64,000 bases of DNA from Streptomyces seoulensis (GTDB lineage Bacteria > Actinomycetota > Actinomycetes > Streptomycetales > Streptomycetaceae): NCBI RefSeq assembly GCF_004328625.1, contig NZ_CP032229.1:5456001-5520000 (forward strand), given 5' to 3'. Numbering within the stretch: the stretch's first letter is position 1; every line of letters starts with the position of its first letter. A program made the translations under genes and the position numbers. Positions 17,924 to 26,141 of this stretch are shown here, piece by piece. The notes under the pieces are model-generated. The model worked only from the letters and a program-made list of their open reading frames with translations, made no database searches and was not told the DNA's origin.

Positions 17924-18768
17924 GGGCGCGGGAATCTGTACTCGGCCAGCCGGGGACGGTACGCCAGGTATCCGAGTGCTCCGGCGGCGGCGAGCACGGG
18001 CAGCGCGATCGACACGTCCGGCGGGTTGATCGTGCACATGGGGATGCTGATCGACGCGGTGACCAGCGGGGCCAGGACGAGGGCCGGCCCGGGGTATCTG
18101 CGGAAGCGGTGGACGACCAGACGGCCGGTGACGCCGGTCAGGAGCAGCATGACCGCCAGCGGGGCCAGGAACAGGGGCCGGAGCAGGCCGGGGTCGCGCC
18201 AGCCCGAGCCGCGCTGGTGGTCGCGGGCCTCGGCCTCCAGCGCCTTCAGGTCCCTGAGCGACTGCTTGAGGCCACCGGTGAAGGGGACGGGGCGCCTGCC
18301 GTCGTACTCGGGGGCGTCGTCCAGCGCGGCGCGCGCCCGGTCCAGGCCCGGACTGCCGTCCAGGACCGCCGTGTTGGCCGACTGGACGCAGGTGGTCAAC
18401 TGGCCCTGTACGAACTGGATGTGGCTGAGCCCCTGTTCCCCGGCCGCGTTGCCCTCGGTCGCCGAGGTGAGGTGGGAGCTGACCCGGGCGGTGGCGTTGG
18501 CGAAGTCCCCGCTGGTGCCGATCAGGTCGATCGCGCCGGTCCGGGAGACGGCCTCCAGCGCGGAGTCGGCCGCCCCAGCCTGGTCGTACGCCGCGCCGAT
18601 GTGCCGGATGGCCGTCGTCGTGCGGTCGGCGGCGGCGATCTGCTCCTCGGCCCCGTTAGCCACCACCAGGTACAGCAGCGCCGTCACCGCCACCATGCCG
18701 AGCGTGCCCGCGCGCAGCCACCGCAGCAGCACGACCGTATGCGGCATGCGCGGCCGGCCGCCGGTCAC
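17920..18768 (-). CDS. Four-helix membrane protein with large outer loop (GlnX-like)
   Basis: This 282-residue protein has one helix near residues 15-37 (TLGMVAVTALLYLVVANG), an approximately 150-residue helical loop predicted outside the membrane (for example EEQIAAADRTTTAIRHIGAA), and then three helices (PLFLAPLAVMLLLTGVTG, ALVLAPLVTASISIPMC and IALPVLAAAGALGYLAY). The helical outer domain resembles bacterial chemoreceptor sensor regions. The layout is that of GlnX, the membrane partner of GlnH that passes a ligand signal to PknG in mycobacteria. The GTG start overlaps the stop of the VWA gene, and the stop overlaps the start of the lipoprotein gene. Function is inferred from layout and context. 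Confidence 0.75.
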   Translation of the reverse strand: MTGGRPRMPHTVVLLRWLRAGTLGMVAVTALLYLVVANGAEEQIAAADRTTTAIRHIGAAYDQAGAADSALEAVSRTGAIDLIGTSGDFANATARVSSHLTSATEGNAAGEQGLSHIQFVQGQLTTCVQSANTAVLDGSPGLDRARAALDDAPEYDGRRPVPFTGGLKQSLRDLKALEAEARDHQRGSGWRDPGLLRPLFLAPLAVMLLLTGVTGRLVVHRFRRYPGPALVLAPLVTASISIPMCTINPPDVSIALPVLAAAGALGYLAYRPRLAEYRFPRP

Positions 18769-20213
18769 CACGCGTCCACCGGGCCCGCGTCCGCGAGCGA
18801 ATGGCCGCACCTCTCACAGAACTTGGCCGTGGGATTGGTCGCCGTCGTGTCGCACCTGGGGCACACACGGGGCAACCCGGTGTCACGCAGGGCGAGTTCG
18901 CGAGCGTCGGCCGGGCGGCTCACCGTCTTGGTGGAGTCGACGCCGATCCGGAGCAGCTGGCCACGGGAGGCGTCCCGTCGCAGCCGGGGCAGGCCGTCGG
19001 GGCCGGTGGTCGCGACCGCGCGCAGCAGCCGCAGGCGTGCCGTGTCCCCGAGGGATTCCGCGAGGCCGGTCGCCAGGCGCAGTTCGTGGTCCGCCCGGTC
19101 GAGGTCGCCGCGCAACCGGGCGTCCGCGCAGGCGCGCATGGCCATGCCGAGTTCGCGTTCGTTCTCGACGCGGGTGAGGTCGGGGGAGCGGGCGATGCCG
19201 AAGCCGGGGGTCGCGCGGCGCCGTACCACCATGGCCGCGCTCTCCGCGCAGGGGCGGCGGGTGCCGTCGGGGAACTCGGCGTGCAGGGTGACACGGGCGG
19301 CCCGCAGCAGTTCGTCGACGGTCAGGGTGTCGGGGTCGAAGCGGAGGGAGACCTGGTACTGGCGGGACTCCGCGGGCCATGAGCCCAGGGGGACATGCGT
19401 CTCGCCATCCCGGAGTTGACGCACCATCAGATCGGCCTCGGCCGGGCGGGTCTGCCGTACGAAGGCGAGCTGGAAGCGGCTGTTGAGGCGCAGGCCCAGG
19501 TACAGCCGGGGGACCACGATCCGTTGGGCCTCCCGCATCAGGCGGGTGAAGTCCTCGGTGAGGTCCGCGATGGTGACGACCGCCTCGGCGGTGCCGTGCA
19601 ACGCCTGGGTGATGCGCAGGAGTTCGTCGTGGTGCCAGTCGTCGCCCAGGCCCCGCGCGTGGCAGATGAACCGGTCGGCGCACGACGCGAGGATCTCCCC
19701 GAGCTGTTCGGGTGTCTCGTGCTCGTCCTTGCCGTCCGTGTAGAGCACGGCGTGGCGCACCGTGCCGGGGGAGTCCACCGAGGTGAACAGGTCGCGTGCG
19801 CGGTCGAGCCACTGGCCGATCGCCGTTCCGCCTTCGGGGAGTTGGCCGATGACCCGGAGCTTCGCGTCCTCGCGGGACCGTGCGTCCACCACCGCCAGCC
19901 CGCCCGTCGGCGGGAAGATCACCTCGGCCCGGTGGTTGCCCGCGACGATCCCCAGCAGGGTGCCGTCGCGCAGGGTGTCGATCGCCGCGCACATCGCGCG
20001 CTTCGCCTCGTCCAGCTTGCGCCGCGACATGGACAACGAGCGGTCCATGATGAGGACTTGGGCGCTCCGCACCCGCGGGGCCGGACCGACGGCCGACTCC
20101 GCGGTGACGGTGATCAGAGCGTCCGCGCGCCGCTCGTCGTAGGGCAGGTCCGAGGGCGAGTCCACTTCCAGGGCAAAGCTGAGCCCCAAGGGTGTCCTGT
20201 CCCCCACCGGCAC
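18765..20213 (-). CDS. VWA-domain protein with C-terminal zinc ribbon
   Basis: This 482-residue protein has a von Willebrand A domain with an intact metal-binding MIDAS motif, D57-x-S59-x-S61 (LIMDRSLSMS), plus the later PEGGTAIGQW and LYTDGKDEHE motifs. A beta-rich middle region follows, then a helical part (residues about 340-430) and a C-terminal zinc ribbon with two CxxC pairs (CPRCD and CERCG). VWA domains bind protein partners through a metal ion, so this is probably a scaffold or a kinase substrate of the neighbouring PknG-like protein. There is no signal peptide. The GTG start lies 58 bases after the kinase stop; a second in-frame GTG two codons later is possible. Confidence 0.85.
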   Translation of the reverse strand: MPVGDRTPLGLSFALEVDSPSDLPYDERRADALITVTAESAVGPAPRVRSAQVLIMDRSLSMSRRKLDEAKRAMCAAIDTLRDGTLLGIVAGNHRAEVIFPPTGGLAVVDARSREDAKLRVIGQLPEGGTAIGQWLDRARDLFTSVDSPGTVRHAVLYTDGKDEHETPEQLGEILASCADRFICHARGLGDDWHHDELLRITQALHGTAEAVVTIADLTEDFTRLMREAQRIVVPRLYLGLRLNSRFQLAFVRQTRPAEADLMVRQLRDGETHVPLGSWPAESRQYQVSLRFDPDTLTVDELLRAARVTLHAEFPDGTRRPCAESAAMVVRRRATPGFGIARSPDLTRVENERELGMAMRACADARLRGDLDRADHELRLATGLAESLGDTARLRLLRAVATTGPDGLPRLRRDASRGQLLRIGVDSTKTVSRPADARELALRDTGLPRVCPRCDTTATNPTAKFCERCGHSLADAGPVDAW

Positions 20214-20271
20214 CCCCCGATCTGTCGCTGCGCCTCGTCGCGGAGCGTGCTCCCGTCATCGACGGAACGTC

Positions 20272-22374
20272 TTACAAGCTTAACCGTCCGGGTACGGCTC
20301 CGGAACGGGTGTGACCCGATCTGTCGCGCTTTCCCCACCATCCCCAACTCGGCTTCGGCCGCAGCGCGTTGGCCAGGTCCACCAGGGCGACGTACTCGCG
20401 TTCGGTGGTGGCGTGCGGGCCGAGGGCGCGGACGGCGTCCGACAGCCTCAGCCGGTCGCCGGTGCGCAGGAACTCCGCGTACTGGATCTCGGCGCGGAGC
20501 GCGGCGGCGGCCGCGTCGGTCACGTCGAGGGCGGGCAGCGCGGCCCTGGCCCGGTCCACGTCGTCCTCGGTGGGCGGGGCGAGATCCGGGAGGGTCATGA
20601 CCCGCAGGCGTACCGCCGCGACGCGTGCCTCGCGCTCGTAGCGGAACTCCTTGGCCAGCTTCTCGGCGACCTCCACCGCCCTGGCCCGCTCCCCGGCGGG
20701 CAGCAGTACGCGGGCCAGGCCGAAGCCGGCCGCGCCGAGGGCGGGGGAGGTGTCGAAGACGGTGCCGTAGTGCGACCGGGCAGCGGTGCGGTCGCCGTCG
20801 AGCTCGGCGCACAGGCCGAGGGCGAGGGCCGGTATCAGCTCCCCGGGCAGCGCCCGGCGCGCCTCGGTGAACGCGGTGCCGGCTTGCTGCGGGTGCCCGT
20901 CGGCCAGGGCGATCAGGCCGCGGTACCAGCCGGTGAGCCAGTGCCAGTCGGGCAGGTCCGCCGCCGCTAGCCGCTCCGCCGCCGCCCCGGCATCCCGTCG
21001 GCGCAGGGCCAGCCGGCTCTCGGTGAGCGCGCCTCCGCCGCCCGGGTCGTCGGGGTCGGACGGCGGAGCCGGGAGGGTGGCCGCCACGTCACCGGGGTCC
21101 GGGGTGCGAAACGGCGGGGCCATCTCCAGCAGCGCGTCCTTCTCAGGCCGCGCTCCGGCCCAGTGGGCGAGGGGGCGGGCGGCGCCCAGGCCGCCGTGCA
21201 GCGGCTCCGGCGCCGGACCGAACAGGGCGGACAGGCGCGTCACCTGACGGCAGGTGGGAGGGGCCGCCACCACCTGCCGTACGACACCGCTGAGCTGCTC
21301 CGCGAACTGCCGGGCCGACCCGAACCGCCGGCACGGCTCGGGGTGCGTGGCGCGCTCCAGCAGCAGGTGCAGGGAGTCGACGCCGGGTGCGGAGCGGTCG
21401 GTGCCGTAGGAGCGGCAGACCTCGCGCAGGGTCATGCCGAGCCCGTACAGGTCGAAGCCGGGGGTCGGGCGCAGATGCTCCGGGTCGGACTCCGGGGGCG
21501 CGTAGGCGCGGGTGAACGCCACCACCGGGCCGGTGTCCTCGGTCTGGCTGCGCACCGCGCCGAAGTCGATGAGCCGCACCCGGTCGAGGGGGCCCGCCGG
21601 GTTCTCCTCCCGGAAGCGGATGATGTTCAGCGGCTTCACGTCGCAGTGCAACAGGCCGCGCGCGTGCAGATAGTCCAGCGCCTGGAGGACCCGCACGCCG
21701 TGCGCGAGCAGGGTTTCGAGCCGGTCGCCGGGGCGGGCCGCGAGGGGTTCACCGGGTACGTACTCCAGGACCAGGTGCGGGCCCTCGTCCTCGTAGCCGA
21801 GGATGCGGACGATGCTGTCGTGACGCAGCTCCACCAGGATGTCCCGCTCGTGCAGCGCGGTCTTGGCCACCGACCTGTGCAGCGCCTTGAGGACGACATC
21901 GGTCGCCAGGTTGCGGTCGTGGGCGAGGTAGGCCGCGCCGTACGCCCCCGAGCCGAGGGTGCGCCGGACCTCGTAGCGGTCGGCGATGGTGAAGCCGCCC
22001 GGCTGGGTGAAGTCGAAGGCGGTGCCGCACTGCGGGCAGAAGCCGGTGGTCCGGCCCGGCTCACCGTCGTGGTCGCGGCCGACCGGCTGCCCGCATGCCG
22101 GGTTGGCGCAGAAACGGTGCTGTTCGGCGACCGGCTCGGGGGCCACGTCCGGGGCCCGCTGGGCCTCCGGGGCCTGCACGGGGTCGACCAGACCGAGGCC
22201 GTACCAGGGGTCGGGGCGGACCTGGGCCACGCCCGCGCCCGCCCGCACCGGGTGCTCGGGAGTCGCGACGGGCCCCGGCAGCGGCGGCCGGTCGCAGCGG
22301 TCGCAGAAGCCCTGTTCGTCGATGGTGCCGCGCCCGCAGTCGGGGCGGGTGCACGCCGGACGGCTCGTCGTCAT
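20272..22374 (-). CDS. pknG: PknG-like Ser/Thr protein kinase with zinc domains and TPR tail
   Basis: This 700-residue soluble kinase has the PknG layout. Two Cys clusters come first: C8/C13/C24/C27 and a rubredoxin-like C89/C94/C113/C116. The kinase domain then has the glycine loop GSGAYG (141-146), K163, the catalytic loop HCDVKPLNI with D245, and DFGAV with D270. The C-terminal third is a TPR array (GWYRGLIALADGHPQQAGTA and repeats). As in mycobacterial PknG, the residue before the catalytic Asp is not Arg, so activity should not need loop phosphorylation. Mycobacterial PknG senses amino acids through GlnX and GlnH and controls 2-oxoglutarate metabolism through an FHA protein. Here the neighbours are a VWA protein and a protease, so targets may differ. 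Confidence 0.9.
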   Translation of the reverse strand: MTTSRPACTRPDCGRGTIDEQGFCDRCDRPPLPGPVATPEHPVRAGAGVAQVRPDPWYGLGLVDPVQAPEAQRAPDVAPEPVAEQHRFCANPACGQPVGRDHDGEPGRTTGFCPQCGTAFDFTQPGGFTIADRYEVRRTLGSGAYGAAYLAHDRNLATDVVLKALHRSVAKTALHERDILVELRHDSIVRILGYEDEGPHLVLEYVPGEPLAARPGDRLETLLAHGVRVLQALDYLHARGLLHCDVKPLNIIRFREENPAGPLDRVRLIDFGAVRSQTEDTGPVVAFTRAYAPPESDPEHLRPTPGFDLYGLGMTLREVCRSYGTDRSAPGVDSLHLLLERATHPEPCRRFGSARQFAEQLSGVVRQVVAAPPTCRQVTRLSALFGPAPEPLHGGLGAARPLAHWAGARPEKDALLEMAPPFRTPDPGDVAATLPAPPSDPDDPGGGGALTESRLALRRRDAGAAAERLAAADLPDWHWLTGWYRGLIALADGHPQQAGTAFTEARRALPGELIPALALGLCAELDGDRTAARSHYGTVFDTSPALGAAGFGLARVLLPAGERARAVEVAEKLAKEFRYEREARVAAVRLRVMTLPDLAPPTEDDVDRARAALPALDVTDAAAAALRAEIQYAEFLRTGDRLRLSDAVRALGPHATTEREYVALVDLANALRPKPSWGWWGKRDRSGHTRSGAVPGRLSL

Positions 22375-22377
22375 CCG

Positions 22378-24078
22378 TCACCTCTCCTCGAACCGGCGGT
22401 TCACCTCGTCGAGATAGCGCCGGACCAGCTCGCGGGCGGCCCCGAGGTCGATGGGCTCGGTCTGGAGGGCGCGTGCGGCCGGGGCGTGCCGTTCGGCGAG
22501 CGGGCGGTCCTCGTCGCCGAAGTACCGGGCAGCCCGGAGGCGGTGCAGCTCCAGTGAGGTGGTGAGGTCCTCGTGGGCCGTGATCATGCGGCGCAGACCG
22601 TGCTCGAACCGGGTCAGCGCGGCGCGGGCGCCGGTGGCCTCGTCGTGGATGGCGCCGAGTTCGGGACTGGGCCCGGTCGCGCGGGCCACGGCCAGCCGGA
22701 CCCGCAGGCGGGGCGCGGCCAGCGGTGGCAGCCTGGGTGCGGCGAAGAACCGTACGCCCCAGTCCAGTTGGAGCGCCGATGCCGTCTCCTCCTGTGCGGC
22801 GAGCCGCTCGACGGCCGTCTGGACCTCGGGGGCGCCCACGTTCCGGGCGGGGTTCCCGCGCAGCGGTTCGGGGTCCAGGGAGACGTCGTAGGACAGGCCG
22901 GGCGGGGGTGTGGCCTCGAAGCCGAGGACGAGACGGAGGCCGCGCGAGCGGGCACGGGCGGCCAGTTGGCCCAGCAGCTCGCCGAGGAGGGCCTCGGGGT
23001 CGCGGGCGCGGTCGACGCCGCCGACCACCAGGCAGGCGGGGGGCCTGCGGCGCAGCAGCTGCCGCCGTACCTCGTGCGGGTCGCCGCCGGGGAGGCCGAA
23101 GCGGCGGGTGAGGTAGCCGGCGAAGTCGCCGACCGTCCGGCCGCGCGCGTCGTAGGCCGCGTCGATGGTGCCAAGGCCGAGGACGGTGTCGCCGGGGGAA
23201 GCGGTCAGCTCGGCGTCGGACACGCCCACCCGGCCCGCCGGGTCGGCCGTGCGCACCAGCCGGACCAGCCAGGAGTCGCCCACGGCGGTCGTGCCGCCGG
23301 TGCCGACCACGGCGGTGCCGCACCAGCCGCTGTCGAGCAGCCGGGTCAGCTCCTGTGTCAGCGCGAGCCGAAGCGGGTCGCCCAGTACATCCGGCGGCAA
23401 CTCGCCGCGTGTGGGACCCAGTTCGTCGGCGGGATCGCCGCCGGTGAACTCCTCGATCGCGGGGAGGTACCTGAGGATCGTCTCGGTCGGTAGCATCCAG
23501 GCCGCCTTCTCGTCGCCGTTGACGTAGTCGGCGACCACGATGCCGATCACATGGCCGTCGAACTCCCCGCCCACCGCCATCGCACCGGCGCCCGAGTACC
23601 CCGGCTCGATCCACGGGACGCCCTCGCGCAGCCGGTTCAACAGGCCCCACTCGCCCTGCCGGTGACCGGACCCGGCCAGCCGCGCGTCGGCGCCCATGCC
23701 GAACGGCGCGTGCTGCGGGAAGCCGTACACCTGGACCGTGCCGCCGGAGATGGGCGCCTTCCACAGCGTCGTACGGATGCCGCACCCGGCCGGTTCGTCG
23801 AGTTCGAGCAGCGCCACGTCCCCGCGCTGGGTGCCGCTCTCGTGCACCCAGGTGCCCGGCGCCACGTGCGCGGTACGGCTCCACTCCGGGCGGCACGCCA
23901 CGCTGCTGATCCGCACCCGGGACGTGGCGCCTCCGGGTGCCGCCCCGGCGTACCGGACCACATGCGCGCAGGTCAGCACGTGCCGGTCGTCCAGCAGCAC
24001 GCCGGCGCCACAGGGCGTGCCCTCCTCGTCGTCCACTCGCACACGCCACGGCCGGTCACTGTGGTGATGCAGCGCCAT
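22378..24078 (-). CDS. Cytoplasmic trypsin-like serine protease with C-terminal extension
   Basis: This 566-residue protein starts with a chymotrypsin-fold protease. The visible triad is H39 (LTCAHVV), D87 (GDVALLEL) and S162 in EPGYSGAG; the usual GDSGG is replaced by GYSGA. There is no signal peptide, so it should act inside the cell. The remaining 350 residues hold an alpha/beta region (GFEATPPPGLSYD, LDWGVRFFAAP) and a helical end seen in effector-associated proteases of actinobacterial conflict cassettes. It is the first gene of the six-gene cluster, three bases before the kinase gene. The ATG has no clear ribosome binding site, so translation may be leaderless; a TTG six codons upstream is an alternative. 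Confidence 0.82.
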   Translation of the reverse strand: MALHHHSDRPWRVRVDDEEGTPCGAGVLLDDRHVLTCAHVVRYAGAAPGGATSRVRISSVACRPEWSRTAHVAPGTWVHESGTQRGDVALLELDEPAGCGIRTTLWKAPISGGTVQVYGFPQHAPFGMGADARLAGSGHRQGEWGLLNRLREGVPWIEPGYSGAGAMAVGGEFDGHVIGIVVADYVNGDEKAAWMLPTETILRYLPAIEEFTGGDPADELGPTRGELPPDVLGDPLRLALTQELTRLLDSGWCGTAVVGTGGTTAVGDSWLVRLVRTADPAGRVGVSDAELTASPGDTVLGLGTIDAAYDARGRTVGDFAGYLTRRFGLPGGDPHEVRRQLLRRRPPACLVVGGVDRARDPEALLGELLGQLAARARSRGLRLVLGFEATPPPGLSYDVSLDPEPLRGNPARNVGAPEVQTAVERLAAQEETASALQLDWGVRFFAAPRLPPLAAPRLRVRLAVARATGPSPELGAIHDEATGARAALTRFEHGLRRMITAHEDLTTSLELHRLRAARYFGDEDRPLAERHAPAARALQTEPIDLGAARELVRRYLDEVNRRFEER

Positions 24079-24139
24079 GCGCCAACGGTAGGGCAAAGAG
24101 GGGGAGTTCGACCCCGAGGCGTCGGGGGGAGGAGGCGCG

Positions 24140-24403
24140 CTACCGGCGGGCGCGGCGGATGCGGATCGGACCGCGCGCCTCGGTCTCCTTCACCGGCTGC
24201 CCCGACCGGGTCACCTCCACCTCACCGGCCGCGACCAGCCGCCAGGCCGCCCGGCGCGCCGGTTCCATCAGGTCCCGCCAGCCGTCGTCGTCACCCTCGT
24301 AGGCCGCGCGGGCGGCGTCGGAGGGGCAGATCGAGGACGTGTCTGCACGCTGCTCCAGCAGGCCCATGATGGTCTGCTCAAGCCGCCGGTCCAGGTCCGT
24401 CAC
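24140..24403 (-). CDS. DUF3253 family protein
   Basis: This 87-residue protein matches the DUF3253 family: ICPSDAARAAYEGD, DGWRDLMEPARRAAWRLV and GEVEVTRSGQPVKE, ending in ARGPIRIRR. It has a winged-helix-like outline and may bind nucleic acid, but no function is established that I can name. It starts with GTG and lies 18 bases before the LysR-type regulator gene stop on the same strand, so it may share that transcript. Confidence 0.8.
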   Translation of the reverse strand: MTDLDRRLEQTIMGLLEQRADTSSICPSDAARAAYEGDDDGWRDLMEPARRAAWRLVAAGEVEVTRSGQPVKETEARGPIRIRRARR

Positions 24404-24421
24404 CCGGCCAGTCTGGCACCG

Positions 24422-25285
24422 TCAGAGCCGGGTCGCCGTACGGATGAGACCCGCCAGGGCGACCGAGCGGCTGTGCGCGGGCCAGGCGATGTGGGTGACG
24501 ACCTGGGGCGCGTCGGTCAGCGGTACGGCGGCGTGCTCGGACCACAGCCAGGCGCGGGCCGACTCGGGGAAGACGGCCATGGTCCGCCCCAGCGCGATCA
24601 GTTGGGCCAACTGGGTCTGGTCGTGGATCTCGGGACCCGGCCCCGGCGGGTACGACCCGTCGCGGGGCCAGCGGGCGTGCGGCAGGCCGGGCACGTCGGT
24701 GATGTCGGCCGTCGTGAGCGTCGTGCGCGCGGCGAGCGGATGCCCGGCGGGGAGCACGGCGATCTGGCCCTCGCGCATCAGCTCCTCGTGGTCGAACCCG
24801 GCGAGGGAGTTGAACGGAGCGTGCATCAGGGCCACGTCGGCCCGGCCGTCGCGCAGCATCTCCTCCTGCTCGCACATCCCGCTGGGCAGCACCTCGATCT
24901 CGGCGGCGCCGGGCTCGGCCGCGTAGGCGCCGAGCAGCTTCTGCAGCAGGTCGTGGGAGGCGGCGGCCTTCACCGCCAGCACCAGGCGGTCACGGGAGCC
25001 GCCTGCCGCGTCGGCGTCGCCCGCGCGGCGGGTGCGGCGGGCGGCGGCGGTGGCCGCGTCGAGCGCCACCCGGCCCTCGTGCAGCAGCACCTCACCGGCG
25101 CCGGTCAGGGAGACACCCCGGCGGTCGCGGGCCAGCAGGGACACCCCGAGACGCCGCTCCAGCTGCTGGATCGCCCGCGACAGCGGCGGCTGCGCCATCC
25201 CGAGGCGTTCGGCCGCGCGCCCGAAGTGCAGCTCCTCCGCGACGGCCATGAAATACCGCAGCTCACGCGTCTCCAGTGCCTCCAT
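24422..25285 (-). CDS. LysR-type transcriptional regulator
   Basis: This 287-residue protein has the N-terminal LysR helix-turn-helix (RYFMAVAEELHFGRAAERLG, AQPPLSRAIQQLE) followed by a substrate-binding domain (EIEVLPSGMCEQEEML, GRADVALMHAPF, LIALGRTMAVFPE). It is divergent from an SDR gene with 93 bases between starts, and a perfect inverted repeat lies in that gap, so it very likely controls the SDR and itself. The frame extends upstream into antisense of the SDR, but the ATG at the standard LysR N-terminus is clear. The inducer is unknown. Confidence 0.92.
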   Translation of the reverse strand: MEALETRELRYFMAVAEELHFGRAAERLGMAQPPLSRAIQQLERRLGVSLLARDRRGVSLTGAGEVLLHEGRVALDAATAAARRTRRAGDADAAGGSRDRLVLAVKAAASHDLLQKLLGAYAAEPGAAEIEVLPSGMCEQEEMLRDGRADVALMHAPFNSLAGFDHEELMREGQIAVLPAGHPLAARTTLTTADITDVPGLPHARWPRDGSYPPGPGPEIHDQTQLAQLIALGRTMAVFPESARAWLWSEHAAVPLTDAPQVVTHIAWPAHSRSVALAGLIRTATRL

Positions 25286-25303
25286 GCGCCCAGCGTAGAC
25301 CCG

Positions 25304-25324
25304 GTGATACCCGCCAGGTATCAC
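25304..25324. promoter_or_regulatory. LysR operator between regulator and SDR
   Basis: GTGATACC and GGTATCAC form a perfect eight-base inverted repeat around CGCCA. It contains the ATACC-N5-GGTAT core of the T-N11-A type that LysR proteins bind. It lies 19 bases upstream of the regulator start and 55 bases upstream of the SDR start. Confidence 0.8.
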
Positions 25325-25378
25325 AGCCCACCCCATTGGTGTTGGCACCACCCCCCGTCCCGGAGCGAGCATCGAACT

Positions 25379-26116
25379 ATGAGCGAAGCGAAGACCGCGC
25401 TGGTCACCGGCGCGAACAAGGGAATCGGGTACGAGATCGCGGCCGGCCTCGGCACCCTCGGCTTTCGGGTTGGGGTAGGCGCCCGCGACGCCGCGCGGCG
25501 GGAGGCGGCGGTCGAGAAGCTCCGGGCCGCCGGGGTGGACGCCTTCGGGGTGCCGCTGGACGTCACCGACGACCGGAGCGTGGCCGAGGCGGCCGCGCTG
25601 ATCGAGAAGCAGGAGGGAGGCTTGGACGTCCTGGTCAACAACGCGGGCATCTCCGGCGACCTGGGGCCGGACTGGGTCCAGGACCCGACCACGATCGACC
25701 TCGACATGGTCCGCACGGTCGTGGACACCAACGTCCTCGGCGTCATCCGGGTGACCAACGCGATGCTGCCCCTGCTGCGCCGCTCGGCCGCGCCGCGCAT
25801 CGTCAACGTCTCCAGCTCGGTCGGTTCCCTGACCCGGCAGGCGGACCCGGACATCGACGTCGGGCCGGTCATGGCGGCGTACGCCCCCTCGAAGACGTTC
25901 CTCAACGGCATGACCGTGCAGTACGCCCGGCAGCTCGCCGGTACCGGCGTTCTGATCAACGCCATGTGCCCCGGCCTGGTGGCCACCGACTTCAACGGCC
26001 ACGCGGGCTCCCGCACCCCCGAGCAGGGCGCGGCCACGGCGGTCCGGCTCGCCACCCTGCCCGACGACGGACCGTCCGGGACGTTCTACGAGGACGCGGG
26101 CGTCGTCCCCTGGTAG
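25379..26116 (+). CDS. Short-chain dehydrogenase/reductase
   Basis: This 245-residue classical SDR has TGANKGIGYEIA (cofactor glycine motif), VNNAGISG, a Ser in VNVSSSVGSL and the catalytic pair in YAPSKTFL. After the glycine motif comes GARDAARREAAV, where Arg suggests NADP(H). Similar proteins reduce carbonyls of small molecules. It is read divergently from a LysR regulator that probably activates it in response to an unknown compound. No strong ribosome binding site is seen apart from GGAGCGAG ahead of the ATG. Confidence 0.9.
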   Translation: MSEAKTALVTGANKGIGYEIAAGLGTLGFRVGVGARDAARREAAVEKLRAAGVDAFGVPLDVTDDRSVAEAAALIEKQEGGLDVLVNNAGISGDLGPDWVQDPTTIDLDMVRTVVDTNVLGVIRVTNAMLPLLRRSAAPRIVNVSSSVGSLTRQADPDIDVGPVMAAYAPSKTFLNGMTVQYARQLAGTGVLINAMCPGLVATDFNGHAGSRTPEQGAATAVRLATLPDDGPSGTFYEDAGVVPW

Positions 26117-26141
26117 CGGGCGTCGCCTCCTGGCAGCCGGG

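Noticed and set aside
16709..18768. ABC importer operon
   Set aside because: The membrane protein lacks permease features and there is no ATPase gene; the set fits a PknG-type sensor better.
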